A DNA stretch of 64,000 nucleotides from Acetobacteraceae bacterium (GCA_022842185.1 JALHQB010000011.1:1-64000), one strand, 5' to 3'; shown: positions 19,201 through 30,430, numbered from the stretch's first letter. Program-made: numbers and translations. The notes: generated by a model not told the origin, from the sequence alone.

Positions 19201-19507
19201 CCTTGCACTGGTGCTCACCGCGCTGGCATGCCTCGGGTTGCGGCTTGTCGGGGTGTGGCTCGCCGGAGGGATGTCGACGGAACACCCCGCCATCGCCTGG
19301 GCCACCGCGGTTGCCCAGGCCACGCTCGCAGCCTTCGTGACCCTGGCGATCATCGCCCCGGCTGGCGCCTTGGCGGATGTCCCGCTTGCGGCACGCCTCG
19401 CGGGGTTGGGCGCTGGCGTGACGGTTTGCTTGATGAACCGGCGATGGCTGTTGCCGGCCTTGTTGACCGGGCTGGTCGTCATGCTGGGCATGCGGGCGCT
19501 GGTTTGA
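19187..19507 (+). CDS. azlD: AzlD-domain small subunit of branched-chain amino acid exporter
   Basis: A protein of about 106 residues with three to four hydrophobic helices, the usual size of AzlD. It begins VPPADLALVLTALACLGLRL and ends in a run of membrane residues. GTG at 19187 inside the azlC end is chosen because the first helix starts directly after it. Overlap with azlC supports a two-component exporter translated as a pair. Confidence 0.8.
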   Translation: MPPADLALVLTALACLGLRLVGVWLAGGMSTEHPAIAWATAVAQATLAAFVTLAIIAPAGALADVPLAARLAGLGAGVTVCLMNRRWLLPALLTGLVVMLGMRALV

Positions 19508-19509
19508 CA

Positions 19510-19541
19510 GATCGCGTCTGACCGGAAATCAGTCAGACGCC
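19510..19541. repeat. 9-9-9 hairpin after azlD (family C)
   Basis: GCGTCTGAC at 19514 and GTCAGACGC at 19532 are perfect inverted repeats around a 9-base loop CGGAAATCA. There is no T-run. A similar layout with an imperfect stem lies at 32836-32862, preceded by the same CAGATCGCG word, so this may be a dispersed repeat as well as a terminator. Confidence 0.6.
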
Positions 19542-19652
19542 TGGCGATGCTCGCTCAAACATCAAGGAAGCAGGATCCGAGAACGCTTCCCCCTCCCGAC
19601 CGCCAACGGCAAGGGCCGGGATGGCTTGGACAGGCGCGGCGCCTTCGATCCT

Positions 19653-20864
19653 TCAGCGCGGCATCTCCTGTTCCGCCAGCTTCGCAAACAGGGATGATCC
19701 CAGCGGTATCAGGTCGTCGTTGAAGTCGAAGCGAGGATTGTGCAGCGACACCGAATGCTTGCCGCCATCCCCCTGCCCGATGCCGATGAAGCAGCCCGGC
19801 CGGGCGAGCAGCATGTAGGAGAAATCCTCCGCCCCCATGCGCGGCGGAGCGTTGCGCAGCACCTTGCCTTCCCCCAGCACCGCAGCCGCGGCGAGCGCCG
19901 CGCGTTCCGTCTGTTCCGCATGGTTCACGGTGGGCGGATAGCCGCGCTGGAATGACAGCTCCGCATGGGTGCCGTTCGCCTCGGCGATGGACCGCACGAT
20001 CTGCCCCAGCCGGGCCTCGACCATGTCCTGCACTTCTGGCTTGAAGGTGCGTACCGTGCCGTGCAGTTCGGCGGTTTCGGGGATGACGTTGCTCGCCTCC
20101 CCGGCATGGAACTGGCAGATGCTGACCACCGCGCAATCGAGCGGGTCCATCGACCGCGAAATCACCGATTGCACGGCGACCACGATCTGCGCGCCGACCA
20201 GCACCGGGTCGATGCATTCATGCGGGCGGGAGGCGTGGCCGCCCTTGCCGTGCACGGTGATGGAGATGCGGTCGGCGGCAGCCAGGACCGGGCCGGCGAC
20301 GATGCGCGCTTCGCCCAGCGGCATGCCGGGGTTGTTGTGCATGCCGTACACCGCATCGCAGGGAAAGCGGTCGAACAGGCCTTCTTCCACCATGACACGG
20401 CCGCCGCCGCCGCCTTCTTCCGCCGGCTGGAAGATGAAATTCACCGTGCCGTCGAAATTGCGCGTCTCGGCCAGGTACCGTGCCGCTCCGAGCAGCATGG
20501 TGGTGTGCCCGTCATGGCCGCAGGCATGCATCTTCCCCGGAATGGTCGAGCGATGGCCGAAATCATTCGCCTCGGTCATCGGCAGGCAGTCCATGTCGGC
20601 GCGGAAGCCGATGGAGCGGCCGGAATTGCCGTTGCGCAGCACGCCCACCAGGCCGGTGCCGGCGATGCCGCGATGCACCTCGATGCCCCAGGATTCGAGC
20701 TGCTGCGCCACCAGGTCCGACGTCCGGTGTTCCTGGAAGCCGAGTTCCGGATGGGCGTGGATGTCGCGGCGGGTGGCGGTGAGGTCGGCCTGGAAATCGG
20801 CGATGCGGTTGAAAATGGGCACAGTGCTTGCTTCCAAAGGGATGTCAGACGGAGGAGAAGACAT
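19653..20864 (-). CDS. M20-family amidohydrolase (hippurate hydrolase-like)
   Basis: A 403-residue metallohydrolase that cleaves N-acyl or N-carbamoyl amino acids. Metal-site motifs are MHACGHDGHTTM and FQPAEEGGGG, and the dimerisation domain contains GKGGHASRPHE. The late signature ASNVIPETAELHGTVRTF and GAEDFSYML complete the family. It is 63 bases downstream of a class III aminotransferase gene on the same strand, suggesting release of an amino acid that is then transaminated (inference). Confidence 0.93.
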   Translation of the reverse strand: MSSPPSDIPLEASTVPIFNRIADFQADLTATRRDIHAHPELGFQEHRTSDLVAQQLESWGIEVHRGIAGTGLVGVLRNGNSGRSIGFRADMDCLPMTEANDFGHRSTIPGKMHACGHDGHTTMLLGAARYLAETRNFDGTVNFIFQPAEEGGGGGRVMVEEGLFDRFPCDAVYGMHNNPGMPLGEARIVAGPVLAAADRISITVHGKGGHASRPHECIDPVLVGAQIVVAVQSVISRSMDPLDCAVVSICQFHAGEASNVIPETAELHGTVRTFKPEVQDMVEARLGQIVRSIAEANGTHAELSFQRGYPPTVNHAEQTERAALAAAAVLGEGKVLRNAPPRMGAEDFSYMLLARPGCFIGIGQGDGGKHSVSLHNPRFDFNDDLIPLGSSLFAKLAEQEMPR

Positions 20865-20927
20865 GGTGTTTCATCACGGCGAGCATCCATGCCGACGTGA
20901 ATGATACGCCACGCGGTGTGACGCCTG

Positions 20928-22259
20928 TCACACGCTGGCGATGGCGGCTTCCACCGCATCGCCGAAGCGTTCGACGATCATCGCGATCTCCTTCGCGGTC
21001 ACGACGTAAGGGGGCGCGAGGATGACGTGATCGCCGTGCTTGCCGTCGATGGTGCCGCCCATCGGGTAGCAGGCGAGGCCGCGCGTGAAGGCTTCGTGCT
21101 TCACGCGATCGTTGAGCGCCAGGGCCGGATCGAACACCGCCTTGGTGGCGCGGTCCTGCACGAGCTCCACCGCCCAGAACAGGCCGCGGCCGCGGATGTC
21201 GCCAACCTTGGCATGGTTGCCGAGGCGTTCGATCAGCCCCTGTTCGAGCAGCGCGCCCATGGCCTTCACATTGTCGAGCAGAGCCTCGTCGCGGATCACC
21301 TCCTGCACCGCCAGCGCGGCGGCGCAGGCGACGGGATGCGCCTGGTAGGTGTGGCCGTGCTTGAAGGTGCCGGAGCCCTTCGTGAGTGCTTCGATCACGC
21401 GGCCATGGACCAGGATGCCGCCGATGGGCTGGTAGCCGCCGCCAAGGCCCTTTGCGATCACCTGGATGTCGGGCGTGATGCCTTCCTGTTCCCAGCCATG
21501 CAGCGTGCCGGTGCGGCCCATGCCGGACATGACTTCATCGAGGATCAGCAGCGCGCCATGGCGTTCGCACACCGCCTTCATGGCGGGAAAGTATCCCGGC
21601 AGCGCGGTGGCGCAGCCCAGCGTCGCGCCGACAACGGTTTCCGCGCAGAAGGCGATGACGTTCTGAGGGCCGAGACGCTGGAACTCGGCTTCGAGTTCTG
21701 CCGCCAGCCGCGCGACGTAGTCGGCATCGGATTCATCGTCGCGCCGGTCGCGATAGGCGAAGCAGGGCGAGACATGGCTGAAGGCGTCCGAGAGGATCGG
21801 TGCATAGGGCGCGCGGCGCATTGCATTACCGCCGGCGGCCAGCGCGCCGAGCGTATTGCCGTGATAGGATTGCCGCCGCGCGATGAACTTGGTGCGCTGC
21901 GGCTGGCCGGATTCCAGCGCCCATTGCCGGGCCATCTTCAGCGCGGCTTCCATGCCTTCGCTGCCGGATGACACGAAATAGGCATGGGTCAGCCCCCCCG
22001 GGGCGTGGCCGACGAGCATCTCGGCGAGTTGTTCGGCGCTGCCTGCGGAATACAGCGCGGTGTGCGCGTAACACAGCCGATCGATCTGGTCCTTCATCGC
22101 CTGCACCACATGCGGGTGGCCGTGGCCAAGGCAGGCGACGGCGGCGCCACCGGACCCGTCGATCACCTCATGCCCCGAGGCGTCACGCAGCCAGATGCCG
22201 CGGCCGGAGACGGCGATCGGCGGGGCTTCACGGAGGTTGCGGTGGACGATGTGGGTCAT
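20928..22259 (-). CDS. Class III aminotransferase (PLP-dependent)
   Basis: A 443-residue omega-type aminotransferase. The PLP Lys lies in QVIAKGLGGGYQPIGG, and the family signature is LLILDEVMSGMGRTG. Substrates of close relatives include beta-alanine, GABA and various amines; I cannot choose. It sits between a nucleoside permease gene upstream and an amidohydrolase gene downstream, all on one strand with gaps under 70 bases, so nucleoside- or carbamoyl-related nitrogen scavenging is a reasonable guess. Confidence 0.92.
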   Translation of the reverse strand: MTHIVHRNLREAPPIAVSGRGIWLRDASGHEVIDGSGGAAVACLGHGHPHVVQAMKDQIDRLCYAHTALYSAGSAEQLAEMLVGHAPGGLTHAYFVSSGSEGMEAALKMARQWALESGQPQRTKFIARRQSYHGNTLGALAAGGNAMRRAPYAPILSDAFSHVSPCFAYRDRRDDESDADYVARLAAELEAEFQRLGPQNVIAFCAETVVGATLGCATALPGYFPAMKAVCERHGALLILDEVMSGMGRTGTLHGWEQEGITPDIQVIAKGLGGGYQPIGGILVHGRVIEALTKGSGTFKHGHTYQAHPVACAAALAVQEVIRDEALLDNVKAMGALLEQGLIERLGNHAKVGDIRGRGLFWAVELVQDRATKAVFDPALALNDRVKHEAFTRGLACYPMGGTIDGKHGDHVILAPPYVVTAKEIAMIVERFGDAVEAAIASV

Positions 22260-22296
22260 GCGGCGGCTCCTTCGGCGGCCGCATCCTGCGCCGGGT

Positions 22297-23547
22297 TCAG
22301 GGCGCTGTCAGCACCCCGACCACCGCCCCCGTCATGCAGCAGGCGATGGTGGCCGAGATCAGTGACGGCAGCCCCAGCTTCACGATGTCCTGCCGCCGCT
22401 CCGGGCACATCGCCGTCATCCCGCCCACCATGATGCCGACCGATCCAAGGTTCGAGAACCCGCACAACGCATAGGTCAGGATCAGCCTGGACCGATCCGA
22501 CAGCCCCGCCCCGCCCGACTGCGCCAGCGCCAGGTAGGATACGAATTCGTTCACCACCATCTTCACGCCGAGCGACGCGCCGACCGTCGCCGCTTCCACC
22601 GCCGGCACGCCCATCGCCCAGGCAACCGGCCACAGCACCCAGCCCATGATGGCCTGCAACGTCAGCCCCGTCAGCGGTTCCAGCGCCAGGTTGATGAGTG
22701 CGACGATCGCCACGAAGACGATCAACGACGCCATGATCCCGAGCAGCAGGTTCAACCCATCCTGCGTGCCGCGCACCAACGCATCCATCGAACTGTCGTA
22801 GAGCCGTTCGGGGATCCCCTCCCCGCCATCGGTCACGATGTCACCGGCGGAAGGCGGGATCATCAACAGCGCAGCGAGGATCGCTGCCGGGGCCGAGACC
22901 AGCGATGCCGTCAGCAACTGCCCCGCTGCATCGGGCACCACGGGCGCGATGATCAGCGCATAGACGACCAGCGTATTGCCGCTGATGGTCGCCAGCCCCG
23001 CCGTCATCACCACGAACATCTCGGACCGCGTGAGTTTCGCCAGCCAGGCGCGGATCATCAGCGGCGCCTCCACCATGCCAACGAATACATTCGCCGCCAC
23101 GCCGAATCCAGCCGCACCACCCAGGCCGAACAACGCCCGCAGCACGCGCGCCATGCCCTTCACGATCGCCGGCAATACCCCCCAGTGATACAGCACTGCC
23201 GACAGGGCGCCGACCACGAGGACCAGCGGCAGCGCCTGGAAGAACAGGATGAAGGACGCCCCGGGAAACGGCTCCGGGAAGGGCAGCGGCCCGCCGCCCA
23301 GATAGCCGAAGACCAGGGACGTGCCGGCCCTGGTGGCGGTGGCGAGCGCGTTCACGCCGTCACCGATCACCGCGAAGACGCTGCGCGCCCAAGGCACGTT
23401 CAGCAGCACGGCGGCGAGCAGCAGCTGCAACACCAGGCCCGAGGCCACCACGCGCACCGGCACGCCGCGGCGGAAGCCGCCCAGCGCCCAGGCGAGGAGC
23501 GCCAGCAGCAGCAGGCCGATGGCCGATTGTGCTTGCAGCAGGCTCAT
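22297..23547 (-). CDS. nupC: Concentrative nucleoside transporter, NupC family
   Basis: A 416-residue inner-membrane symporter with about ten hydrophobic segments. Family motifs are AANVFVGMVEAPLMIRAWL and MTAGLATISGNTLVVYAL, and near the end GFSNLGSVGIMVGG. It imports nucleosides with protons or sodium. It overlaps rmuC by four bases and lies 37 bases upstream of the aminotransferase gene. Confidence 0.92.
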   Translation of the reverse strand: MSLLQAQSAIGLLLLALLAWALGGFRRGVPVRVVASGLVLQLLLAAVLLNVPWARSVFAVIGDGVNALATATRAGTSLVFGYLGGGPLPFPEPFPGASFILFFQALPLVLVVGALSAVLYHWGVLPAIVKGMARVLRALFGLGGAAGFGVAANVFVGMVEAPLMIRAWLAKLTRSEMFVVMTAGLATISGNTLVVYALIIAPVVPDAAGQLLTASLVSAPAAILAALLMIPPSAGDIVTDGGEGIPERLYDSSMDALVRGTQDGLNLLLGIMASLIVFVAIVALINLALEPLTGLTLQAIMGWVLWPVAWAMGVPAVEAATVGASLGVKMVVNEFVSYLALAQSGGAGLSDRSRLILTYALCGFSNLGSVGIMVGGMTAMCPERRQDIVKLGLPSLISATIACCMTGAVVGVLTAP

Positions 23548-25061
23548 GATTCGTCGCCCTCGCCCGGCGGCTCGTCGGCCTCGATCTCGAGCAGCAGTGC
23601 GGCGCGCGAGCCGTCCACGGCATCGACGCCGCGCAGCTTGCGCGTCACCGCGCGGGTGCGGCGCTGTGCGTCATCGATCGTTCTCCCGACGGTCGTCACC
23701 TGCTTGTGCAGCTTTGCCAGGACTTCATCCATCTTCCCCATTTCGGCCTTGGTGGCACCGAGCAATTCCCGGACCATGTCCGCCTTCTCGCCCAGGGCGA
23801 TCGTGACGTGGCCCATCTGTATGGTCCGCAGCATCGCCGGCAGCAGCGACGGACCCAGGACCAGGACACGGCAGGTGCGGCCGATATCCTCGATGGCGCC
23901 GGCGATGCGCGCGATCTCGGCGTAAAGGCCTTCCGTGGGCAGATAGAGCACAGCGAATTCCACCGTCAGCGGCGGGCGGATGTATTTGGAGGCGATCTTC
24001 GCCGCCTCCCCGCGCACGCGCAGTTCCAGCGCTCGCCGCGCGGCCTTCTCCGCATCGGCATCGCCGGCCTCGGACGCCATCACCAGGCGGTCCCAATCCT
24101 CGGTCGGAAATTTCGCATCGACGGCGAGAAACACATCCCGCCCGCCCTCATTGGGCATACGGATCGCAAATTCGACCGCTTCGCTGCTGTCCTCAGATAA
24201 CTTCTTGTTCGTCTCATACGAACCGGCGGGAAGAATATCGTCCAGGAGCGCGCGCACCTGCGCTTCCCCCCAGCCGCCGCGCGTCTTCACATTGGAGAAC
24301 AGGCGCTTGATATCGACGATCTGTGTCGTCACCGCCTGCACATCCGTCATTGCCTTCAGCACCTGGGTGAACTGATCCGACACCCGGGCGAAACTCTCCG
24401 TCATCTGTTTTTCGACGGCTGATTGCAGCTGCTCATTCACCGTCTTCTGGATGGCGGCCAGGCGCGTCTCGTTGCTCTCGCGCAGCTCCTTCAGCTTCAC
24501 ATCCAGCAGGTCGCGGGATGTCGTCGCCTCGCGCGCCAGCGTCTCGGCCTGCTTGGCGTGGCCTTCGGTCAGGCTGGTGCGGATATCGGCCACGCCTTGC
24601 GTCACGTCGCGGCGCAGCAGCGCCATCTGGTCGCCGATGGCCTGGCGGTGCTCGGTCAGCGCCTTGGTCACCTGGTCACGCTGATCGACCAACGCCGCCT
24701 TGGTCGTGGCCGCGTCCGTCGCCAGCCGTTCCAGCAAGCCCGTCGCATCCGCCGCCAGCCGTTCCAGCACCGCCTTTTCCTGCCGCGCCAGCGCCGCGCC
24801 CTGGTCGATCTGCGCGTCCTTCAGCAACCGCGCCTGTTCAACAGCGAAACCTGACATCTCCCGCGACAAATCTGCCAGCCGCGTGGTCAGGTCCGCGCGG
24901 AGTTCCGCCGGCAGCGCGGCGAGCCGTTCACCCTGCCGGTCCAGCGCCGCGCGCATATCCGCCAGCACCGGGTCCGGTGCCGGCCGACGCAGCAGCAGCG
25001 CCAGTTGCAGCACAGCGACCACCAGCAGGCCGCCCAATATTGCCAGGCTTTCGGCCGTCAT
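23544..25061 (-). CDS. rmuC: DNA recombination protein RmuC
   Basis: A 505-residue protein with an N-terminal membrane anchor ([19 protein letters not shown]), a long coiled coil of about 200 residues rich in Ala, Glu, Arg and Leu, and the C-terminal RmuC nuclease-like domain ([19 protein letters not shown], then [12 protein letters not shown]). RmuC limits recombination at inverted repeats, which is of interest given the palindromic repeats here. ATG 25061 is chosen over 25097 because GAGG lies at the right distance and the anchor begins directly. Confidence 0.93.
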   Translation of the reverse strand: MTAESLAILGGLLVVAVLQLALLLRRPAPDPVLADMRAALDRQGERLAALPAELRADLTTRLADLSREMSGFAVEQARLLKDAQIDQGAALARQEKAVLERLAADATGLLERLATDAATTKAALVDQRDQVTKALTEHRQAIGDQMALLRRDVTQGVADIRTSLTEGHAKQAETLAREATTSRDLLDVKLKELRESNETRLAAIQKTVNEQLQSAVEKQMTESFARVSDQFTQVLKAMTDVQAVTTQIVDIKRLFSNVKTRGGWGEAQVRALLDDILPAGSYETNKKLSEDSSEAVEFAIRMPNEGGRDVFLAVDAKFPTEDWDRLVMASEAGDADAEKAARRALELRVRGEAAKIASKYIRPPLTVEFAVLYLPTEGLYAEIARIAGAIEDIGRTCRVLVLGPSLLPAMLRTIQMGHVTIALGEKADMVRELLGATKAEMGKMDEVLAKLHKQVTTVGRTIDDAQRRTRAVTRKLRGVDAVDGSRAALLLEIEADEPPGEGDES

Positions 25062-25212
25062 CCGCACATCCTCGACTGAATCGAGGAAGTCTCGCATTCC
25101 CGCGACCGGCGCGCGAGGCCGCGATCAGCGCAGATCACGCCGCGCCGGTGCCGGCCCGGCGCGCGACAATTGTGGTTTCAACCACCGGCTGGCCGCCACC
25201 AACCGCCGCCCC

Positions 25213-25821
25213 TTACGGCGCGTGCGGTTCGCCGTCCGCCGGCACCAGCACCAGCCGCCCCGTGGCCACGCCAAAATGCGCACCGTGCAGGGTCAACCGG
25301 CCCGCCGCCACCGCCTCTGCTACCCAGGGGAAGGTCATCAGATTGGCCAGCGAAATCCGCACCGCCTCATGTTCCGCCACTTCCTGCCGCTGCTCCGGCA
25401 CATCGCAGCGCAGCGCCACATCCCGCGCGCGGGCGGCGATGCCGACCCAGCCGGCGACGAAATCCCCTGCCTCGGGCGGCACGCCTTCCAGCACGGCGCG
25501 GATGCCACCGCACAGCGCATGGCCCATCACGACGATGCGGTCCACACCCAGGACCCGAACGGCGAATTCCACTGCCGCGCTGGTCCCATGGAACGCCGCA
25601 TCCGGCATGTAGGGCGGCACCAGGTTCGCCACGTTGCGCAGCACGAACAACTCCCCCGGCCCGGCCGAGAAGATCATCTGCGGATCAACCCGGCTGTCGG
25701 AACAGGCGATGACCATGGTGTGCGGGCGCTGGCCACGCGCGGCCAGTTCCTCGAAGCGCGCGCGCTCACGCGGCCAGGTCTCGGCGCGGAAACGACGGTA
25801 GCCGTCGATGAGTTCGTCCAT
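25213..25821 (-). CDS. Beta-carbonic anhydrase
   Basis: A 202-residue beta-class enzyme interconverting CO2 and bicarbonate. The zinc site is Cys40-Ser-Asp42-Ser-Arg44 (ACSDSRVDP) together with His101 and Cys104 (GHALCGG), all present. The cytoplasmic location is inferred from the lack of a signal peptide. It lies downstream of purH, which, like other biosynthetic steps, depends on bicarbonate-using pathways; a family B repeat separates them, so the two may be separate units. Confidence 0.95.
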   Translation of the reverse strand: MDELIDGYRRFRAETWPRERARFEELAARGQRPHTMVIACSDSRVDPQMIFSAGPGELFVLRNVANLVPPYMPDAAFHGTSAAVEFAVRVLGVDRIVVMGHALCGGIRAVLEGVPPEAGDFVAGWVGIAARARDVALRCDVPEQRQEVAEHEAVRISLANLMTFPWVAEAVAAGRLTLHGAHFGVATGRLVLVPADGEPHAP

Positions 25822-25841
25822 GCCATCCTCGATCGTGTGGA

Positions 25842-25988
25842 TCGAGGGGGCGTCGCCCCCTCGAACTCCCCCACCAAAGGCCTAAGGGCCTCTGGACACC
25901 TCAACCGCGCCAGCGGCGCCAAGTTGCGGTTTCCAAAGGCCTTAAGCCTTTGGTGGGGTGGTTTGGAGGGGCAAAGCCCCTCCAACCT
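25842..25988. repeat. Family B palindromic repeat, complete copy
   Basis: A left hairpin (GAGGGGGCGTCGCCCCCTC, 25844-25862) is followed by CCACCAAAGGCCTA, a core with GGCGCCAAGTTGCGGTTTC (25915-25933), the palindrome AAAGGCCTTAAGCCTTT, GGTGGGGTGGTTT, and a right hairpin (GGAGGGGCAAAGCCCCTCC, 25965-25983). The left arm is roughly the reverse complement of the right. It fills the whole gap between purH and the carbonic anhydrase gene. Confidence 0.85.
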
Positions 25989-27566
25989 TCAGTGCCGAAA
26001 GTGTCGCATCCCGGTAAACACCATCGCCAACCCCGCCTTGTCGGCTGCCGCAATCACCTCGCCATCGCGCATCGACCCGCCGGGTTGGATCACCGCTGTC
26101 GCACCGGCTGCCGCCGCCGTTTCCAAACCATCGGCGAAGGGGAAGAAGGCGTCCGAGGCGACCACCGACCCTTCCGCCAGCGGACGTTCGATCCCCGCCG
26201 CCTTGGCCGCGGCTTCGGACTTCCATGCCGCGATGCGGCTGCTTTCCACGCGGTTCATCTGCCCCGCGCCGATGCCCACCGTCGCCAGCCCCTTGGCGTA
26301 GATGATGGCGTTCGACTTCACATGCTTGCAGACACGGAAGGCGAAGATCAGGTCGGCCATCTCGGCGCGGGATGGCGCGCGCTGCGTCACCACCTTCAGC
26401 ATGTCCTCGGTCACGCGCCCCGCATCACGCGACTGCGCCAGGAACCCGCCCGAGACGGATTTGAACGCCAGCCCCGGCGCCGTGGCATCCGGCATCCCGC
26501 CGGTCAACAGCAGGCGCAGATTCTTCTTGCGCGCGAAGATCGCCTTGGCGGCGTCATCGGCATCCGGCGCGATGACCACTTCGGTGAAGATGGCGGTGAT
26601 CTTCTCCGCCGCCGCGGCATCCAGCACCCGGTTCGCCGCGACGATCCCGCCGAAGGCCGAGACCGGATCGCACAGCAACGCCGCATCCCAGGCCGAGGCC
26701 AAATCACGAGCCACTGCCACGCCACACGGGTTGGCGTGCTTCACGATGACGATGGCGGGCTTGTCGAACTCCGCGACGCACTCATACGCGGCGTCGGTGT
26801 CGTTCAGGTTGTTGTAGGACAGTTCCTTGCCCTGCACCTGCGCTGCCGTGGCGATGCCGGGGCGGTTCGACCCATCGACATAGAAGGCCGCCTTCTGATG
26901 CGGGTTCTCGCCATAGCGCAGACCCTGGCGCAGTACGCCGGGCAACGACAGGCGCTGCGGAAAGTCCTGCCCTTCCTGCCGCGCGAACCAGCCGGAGATC
27001 GCGGCATCATAGGCCGCGGTGCGGGCATAGGCCGCTGCCGCCAGCCGCCGGCGGGTGGCGAGCGTGGTGCCGCCCTGGGCCTCGATCTCGGCCTGCACTT
27101 CTGCGAAATGCGCGGGCTCGGTCAGTACCGCCACGCCGGCATGGTTCTTCGCGGCGGAACGGATCATCGCTGGGCCGCCGATGTCGATGTTCTCGATGCA
27201 ATCATCGAAATCCGCGCCCTTCGCGACGGTCGCCTCGAAGGGATACAAGTTCACCGCCACCAGATCGATCGGCGCGATGGCGTGTTCTTGCATCTGCGCC
27301 AGATGCTGGGCCAGGTCGCGGCGGCCCAGGATGCCGCCATGCACCTGCGGCACCAGCGTCTTGACCCGGCCGTCCAGGATTTCCGGGAAGCCGGTGTGGT
27401 CCGACACATCCTTCACCGGCACGCCGGCATCGCGCAGCGCCTTGGCGGTGCCGCCGGTGGACAGGATCTCGACTCCCTTCCCCGCAAGGAAACGGCCGAA
27501 GTCTAGCAGCCCGGTCTTGTCGGAGACGGAGATCAGGGCGCGGCGGATGGGGAGGAGGTCGCTCAT
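25989..27566 (-). CDS. purH: Bifunctional AICAR formyltransferase / IMP cyclohydrolase
   Basis: A 525-residue PurH catalysing the last two steps of IMP synthesis in the cytosol. The N-terminal cyclohydrolase domain starts [18 protein letters not shown], and the C-terminal formyltransferase domain has the catalytic pair in [11 protein letters not shown]. PurH is usually about 520-530 residues, so it is full length. A family B repeat follows immediately after the stop; its hairpins would give strong RNA structure at the 3' end. Confidence 0.98.
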   Translation of the reverse strand: MSDLLPIRRALISVSDKTGLLDFGRFLAGKGVEILSTGGTAKALRDAGVPVKDVSDHTGFPEILDGRVKTLVPQVHGGILGRRDLAQHLAQMQEHAIAPIDLVAVNLYPFEATVAKGADFDDCIENIDIGGPAMIRSAAKNHAGVAVLTEPAHFAEVQAEIEAQGGTTLATRRRLAAAAYARTAAYDAAISGWFARQEGQDFPQRLSLPGVLRQGLRYGENPHQKAAFYVDGSNRPGIATAAQVQGKELSYNNLNDTDAAYECVAEFDKPAIVIVKHANPCGVAVARDLASAWDAALLCDPVSAFGGIVAANRVLDAAAAEKITAIFTEVVIAPDADDAAKAIFARKKNLRLLLTGGMPDATAPGLAFKSVSGGFLAQSRDAGRVTEDMLKVVTQRAPSRAEMADLIFAFRVCKHVKSNAIIYAKGLATVGIGAGQMNRVESSRIAAWKSEAAAKAAGIERPLAEGSVVASDAFFPFADGLETAAAAGATAVIQPGGSMRDGEVIAAADKAGLAMVFTGMRHFRH

Positions 27567-27694
27567 GGCCCGGGCGCATAGACCCGCCCGGGCCGGGCTG
27601 CAACTGACGTCGCCGGCCAGTCATTGGCAAGCGCCAGCGGCGGCGCGCCAAATCAGGACTCCCATACCGAACCAGCCGAATGGCTTGGCCGGAA

Positions 27695-28897
27695 TCAGGC
27701 CGCACGGACCTCGCGGGGGGCCGGCGCGAGCCGCAGCACCAGCCATCCCAACACGCCGGCCAGCCCGGATCCGATCAGGATGCCGATCTTCACCCCGGCC
27801 TGCTGCGCCGGGTAATCGGCGAAGGCGAGCAGCCCGATGAACAGGCTCATGGTGAAGCCGATGCCGCACAGCAGCGACACGCCCACCATATGGGTCCAAT
27901 TCGCGCGGAAGGGCAGCGTCGCGATGCCGAACCGGATCGCGAGAGCGGATGCCCCGAATACCCCGATCAGCTTGCCCAACAGCAGCCCCAGCGCCACCCC
28001 GAGCGTCAGCGGCTGGGTGATGGCATCGGCGCCCAGGCCGGCGAATGACACGCCGGCATTGGCGAAGCCAAAGATGGGCACGACCAGGAAGGCAACCGGC
28101 TTGTGCAGCGCGTGTTCGAGCTGGTGCAGCAGGGAATGGGCCATGTCATCCGGCGCGGCGGGTGCCGGCCGCAGCGGAATGGTCAGCGCCAGCAGCACGC
28201 CAGCGATCGTCGCATGAACACCCGAACGCAGCACGAAGAACCACAGCACTGCACCGATCAGCAGGAACGGCCACAACCGGCTCACGCCGAACCTGTTCAT
28301 CCCGACCAGCACAGTCAGCGCCACGGCCGCGCAGGCCAGATCGAACAGAGAAAGCGCGCCGGAGTAGAACAACGCGATGATCACAACCGCGCCCAGGTCG
28401 TCGATGATCGCCAGCGCCGCCAGGAACACTTTCAGCGCCGCCGGGACCCGCGGCCCCAGCAGGGACATGACGCCGAGCGCAAAGGCGATGTCGGTCGCGG
28501 TCGGGATGGCCCATCCGCGCGAAGTCTCCGCCGAGCCGGCATTGAAAGCGAGGAAGATCAGCGCCGGCACCACCATCCCGCCCGCCGCGGCGATGCCGGG
28601 TAGCGCGCGATTGGACCAGGATGCCAATTGCCCATCCAGCATCTCACGCTTGATCTCCAGCCCGACGAGCAGGAAGAACACTGCCATCAGCCCGTCATTG
28701 ATCCAATGCGAGACGTTGAGCGGCCCGACATAGACGCCGAGCGCGGCGAAGTAGGTCGGCGCGAGCGGCGAATTGGCGATGACCAGTGCCACGGCCGCCG
28801 TGGCCATCAGGATCAGCCCGCCCGCAGCCTCGCTGTCGAGGAAGCCGCGTAGAATGGAGACTGGCCGCCGGGCAAGTTTCCGCATGGCGTCAGACAT
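27695..28897 (-). CDS. nhaA: Na+/H+ antiporter NhaA
   Basis: A 400-residue inner-membrane antiporter exporting Na+ in exchange for protons, used for pH and salt balance. About 12 hydrophobic segments are visible. The ion site Asp-Asp lies in [14 protein letters not shown], and the early signature [17 protein letters not shown] is present. It stands alone, with 128 and 168 bases of unremarkable sequence on its two sides. Confidence 0.96.
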   Translation of the reverse strand: MSDAMRKLARRPVSILRGFLDSEAAGGLILMATAAVALVIANSPLAPTYFAALGVYVGPLNVSHWINDGLMAVFFLLVGLEIKREMLDGQLASWSNRALPGIAAAGGMVVPALIFLAFNAGSAETSRGWAIPTATDIAFALGVMSLLGPRVPAALKVFLAALAIIDDLGAVVIIALFYSGALSLFDLACAAVALTVLVGMNRFGVSRLWPFLLIGAVLWFFVLRSGVHATIAGVLLALTIPLRPAPAAPDDMAHSLLHQLEHALHKPVAFLVVPIFGFANAGVSFAGLGADAITQPLTLGVALGLLLGKLIGVFGASALAIRFGIATLPFRANWTHMVGVSLLCGIGFTMSLFIGLLAFADYPAQQAGVKIGILIGSGLAGVLGWLVLRLAPAPREVRAA

Positions 28898-29065
28898 GGC
28901 GCTGCACCGGCACGGACAGCGTCGCTGAGGGCGGCAGGGTCATGGGCAAGGGTCTCCGATGCCGGCGGCCCGACCGGCATGAATCCCTGCCCGGCCACAT
29001 CGTGTGGTCGAACACCCAATCCTCATGTCGCATCGCAGCGCCGCTATCGCAACCCTGCAATGCGT

Positions 29066-30409
29066 TCAATGCGGGATGAGGCCCGCGGCCTCCGCATAGC
29101 CCACGCGCCGTTCCGGCGGCACCGGATGCCGCCCGGCCACCCGTTCCAACAGCATCCGCGCATCGTCCTGCGCGCCGGCCTTCATCGCGGCATCCAGGAA
29201 CAGCTGTTCCAGCACATCCTGTTGGGCGTGGCTGCCGCCCATGCGGTGCATCACACCGATGGCTGGGCGCATCGCCGCCACGGCGCGGGCGTGGTCGCCC
29301 TGGGCATGGGCCAGCACGGCCTCGCAGACCGGGATGGCGGCGTCCCGCAGGATGGGGGCGATGGTGTCGGGCTGGGTCGCGGCGTCGCGCATCGCATCCA
29401 GCATGCGCGATGCCGCCTGGCTGCGGCCGGTCGCGGCCAGCGCCATCATCCAATGCGGCAGGGTGAAGGTGGACAGGCAATCGCCGATCCGCGCCTCGGC
29501 CTTGTCGGCCAGCTCCACCCAGCGGTCGCCGACATCGACACCATGGCGTTGCAGACGGAACAGCATGGACGCCGCATTCTGCACATCGATGTACAGGTCC
29601 GGCATCGCTTGCAGCAGCGCACTGCCCTGGTTGCGGAAACCGCGATCATACAGGCCCAGCACCTCGGCATGCTCGCCGCGTTCCAGGTGATACATCGCGC
29701 GGTGCCACCACAGGTGATGCAGCAGGTTGGACCCGCCTTCCCAATGCGGTTCCAGGGTCTTCAGCCATGCGATGCCTTCCCCGCGCCGGCCCTGCATTTC
29801 CATGATATGCGCCACGCCATGCGTCGCCCACAGATCGCCGGGGTCGAGCGTGACGGCGGCGCGACCGGCTTCCTCGGCCACCTGGTAATTGCCGGCTTCC
29901 TCATTGGCGAAACAGCGGCAGGCAAGCATGGAGCCATAGCCCGGCACGGCCGCCGACCAATGCGGCGCCACGGCATCGACGGCCCGAAGCATCTGTCCGG
30001 ACCGTCCCAGCCAGAAGGCGCAGAAATGATGCAGCCGGAACGCCAGGATGTCGCGCGGATGCGCGGCCATGATGGCCTCCCACGCGCCCAGCGCGCCTTC
30101 CAGGTCGCCATCTGTCCAGCACATCAGGGCGGCGGCATGCGCGCGTTCGCGGTCCGTGCCGGCATGCCGCGCGGCGGACGCGGCGGAGTCCCGCGCGCGC
30201 GGCACCAGTGCGGCGTTGTAGGCCAGCATGACGAACACGCCTTGCAGCACCAGCCCCATCGGCATGGTGGGGTCCAGCGCGAGTGCCGCCTTCAGCCGCT
30301 GCGCCACATCGGCGCGGTATTTCAGGAAGCCCTCGATCACATCATCATACACCGCCGCCACGGCATCCGAGGCTGCAGTGATGGGCAGCCCCTGCGCGTC
30401 CTGGGTCAT
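29066..30409 (-). CDS. TTC38-like tetratricopeptide repeat protein
   Basis: A 447-residue soluble protein made of paired helices. Repeats such as DGDLEGALGAWEAIMAAHPRD and AGNYQVAEEAGRAAVTLDPGD have TPR spacing. The motif ATHGVAHIMEMQGR, with several Trp-His-rich turns (LHHLWWHRAMYHLERGE), is characteristic of the bacterial relatives of TTC38. The molecular role of this family is unknown. It is 22 bases upstream of nothing on its own strand: dut starts beyond its start codon and is transcribed toward it, so it may be the last gene read after dut. Confidence 0.8.
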   Translation of the reverse strand: MTQDAQGLPITAASDAVAAVYDDVIEGFLKYRADVAQRLKAALALDPTMPMGLVLQGVFVMLAYNAALVPRARDSAASAARHAGTDRERAHAAALMCWTDGDLEGALGAWEAIMAAHPRDILAFRLHHFCAFWLGRSGQMLRAVDAVAPHWSAAVPGYGSMLACRCFANEEAGNYQVAEEAGRAAVTLDPGDLWATHGVAHIMEMQGRRGEGIAWLKTLEPHWEGGSNLLHHLWWHRAMYHLERGEHAEVLGLYDRGFRNQGSALLQAMPDLYIDVQNAASMLFRLQRHGVDVGDRWVELADKAEARIGDCLSTFTLPHWMMALAATGRSQAASRMLDAMRDAATQPDTIAPILRDAAIPVCEAVLAHAQGDHARAVAAMRPAIGVMHRMGGSHAQQDVLEQLFLDAAMKAGAQDDARMLLERVAGRHPVPPERRVGYAEAAGLIPH

Positions 30410-30430
30410 GCGATGCCTCCTGTTGTGGGA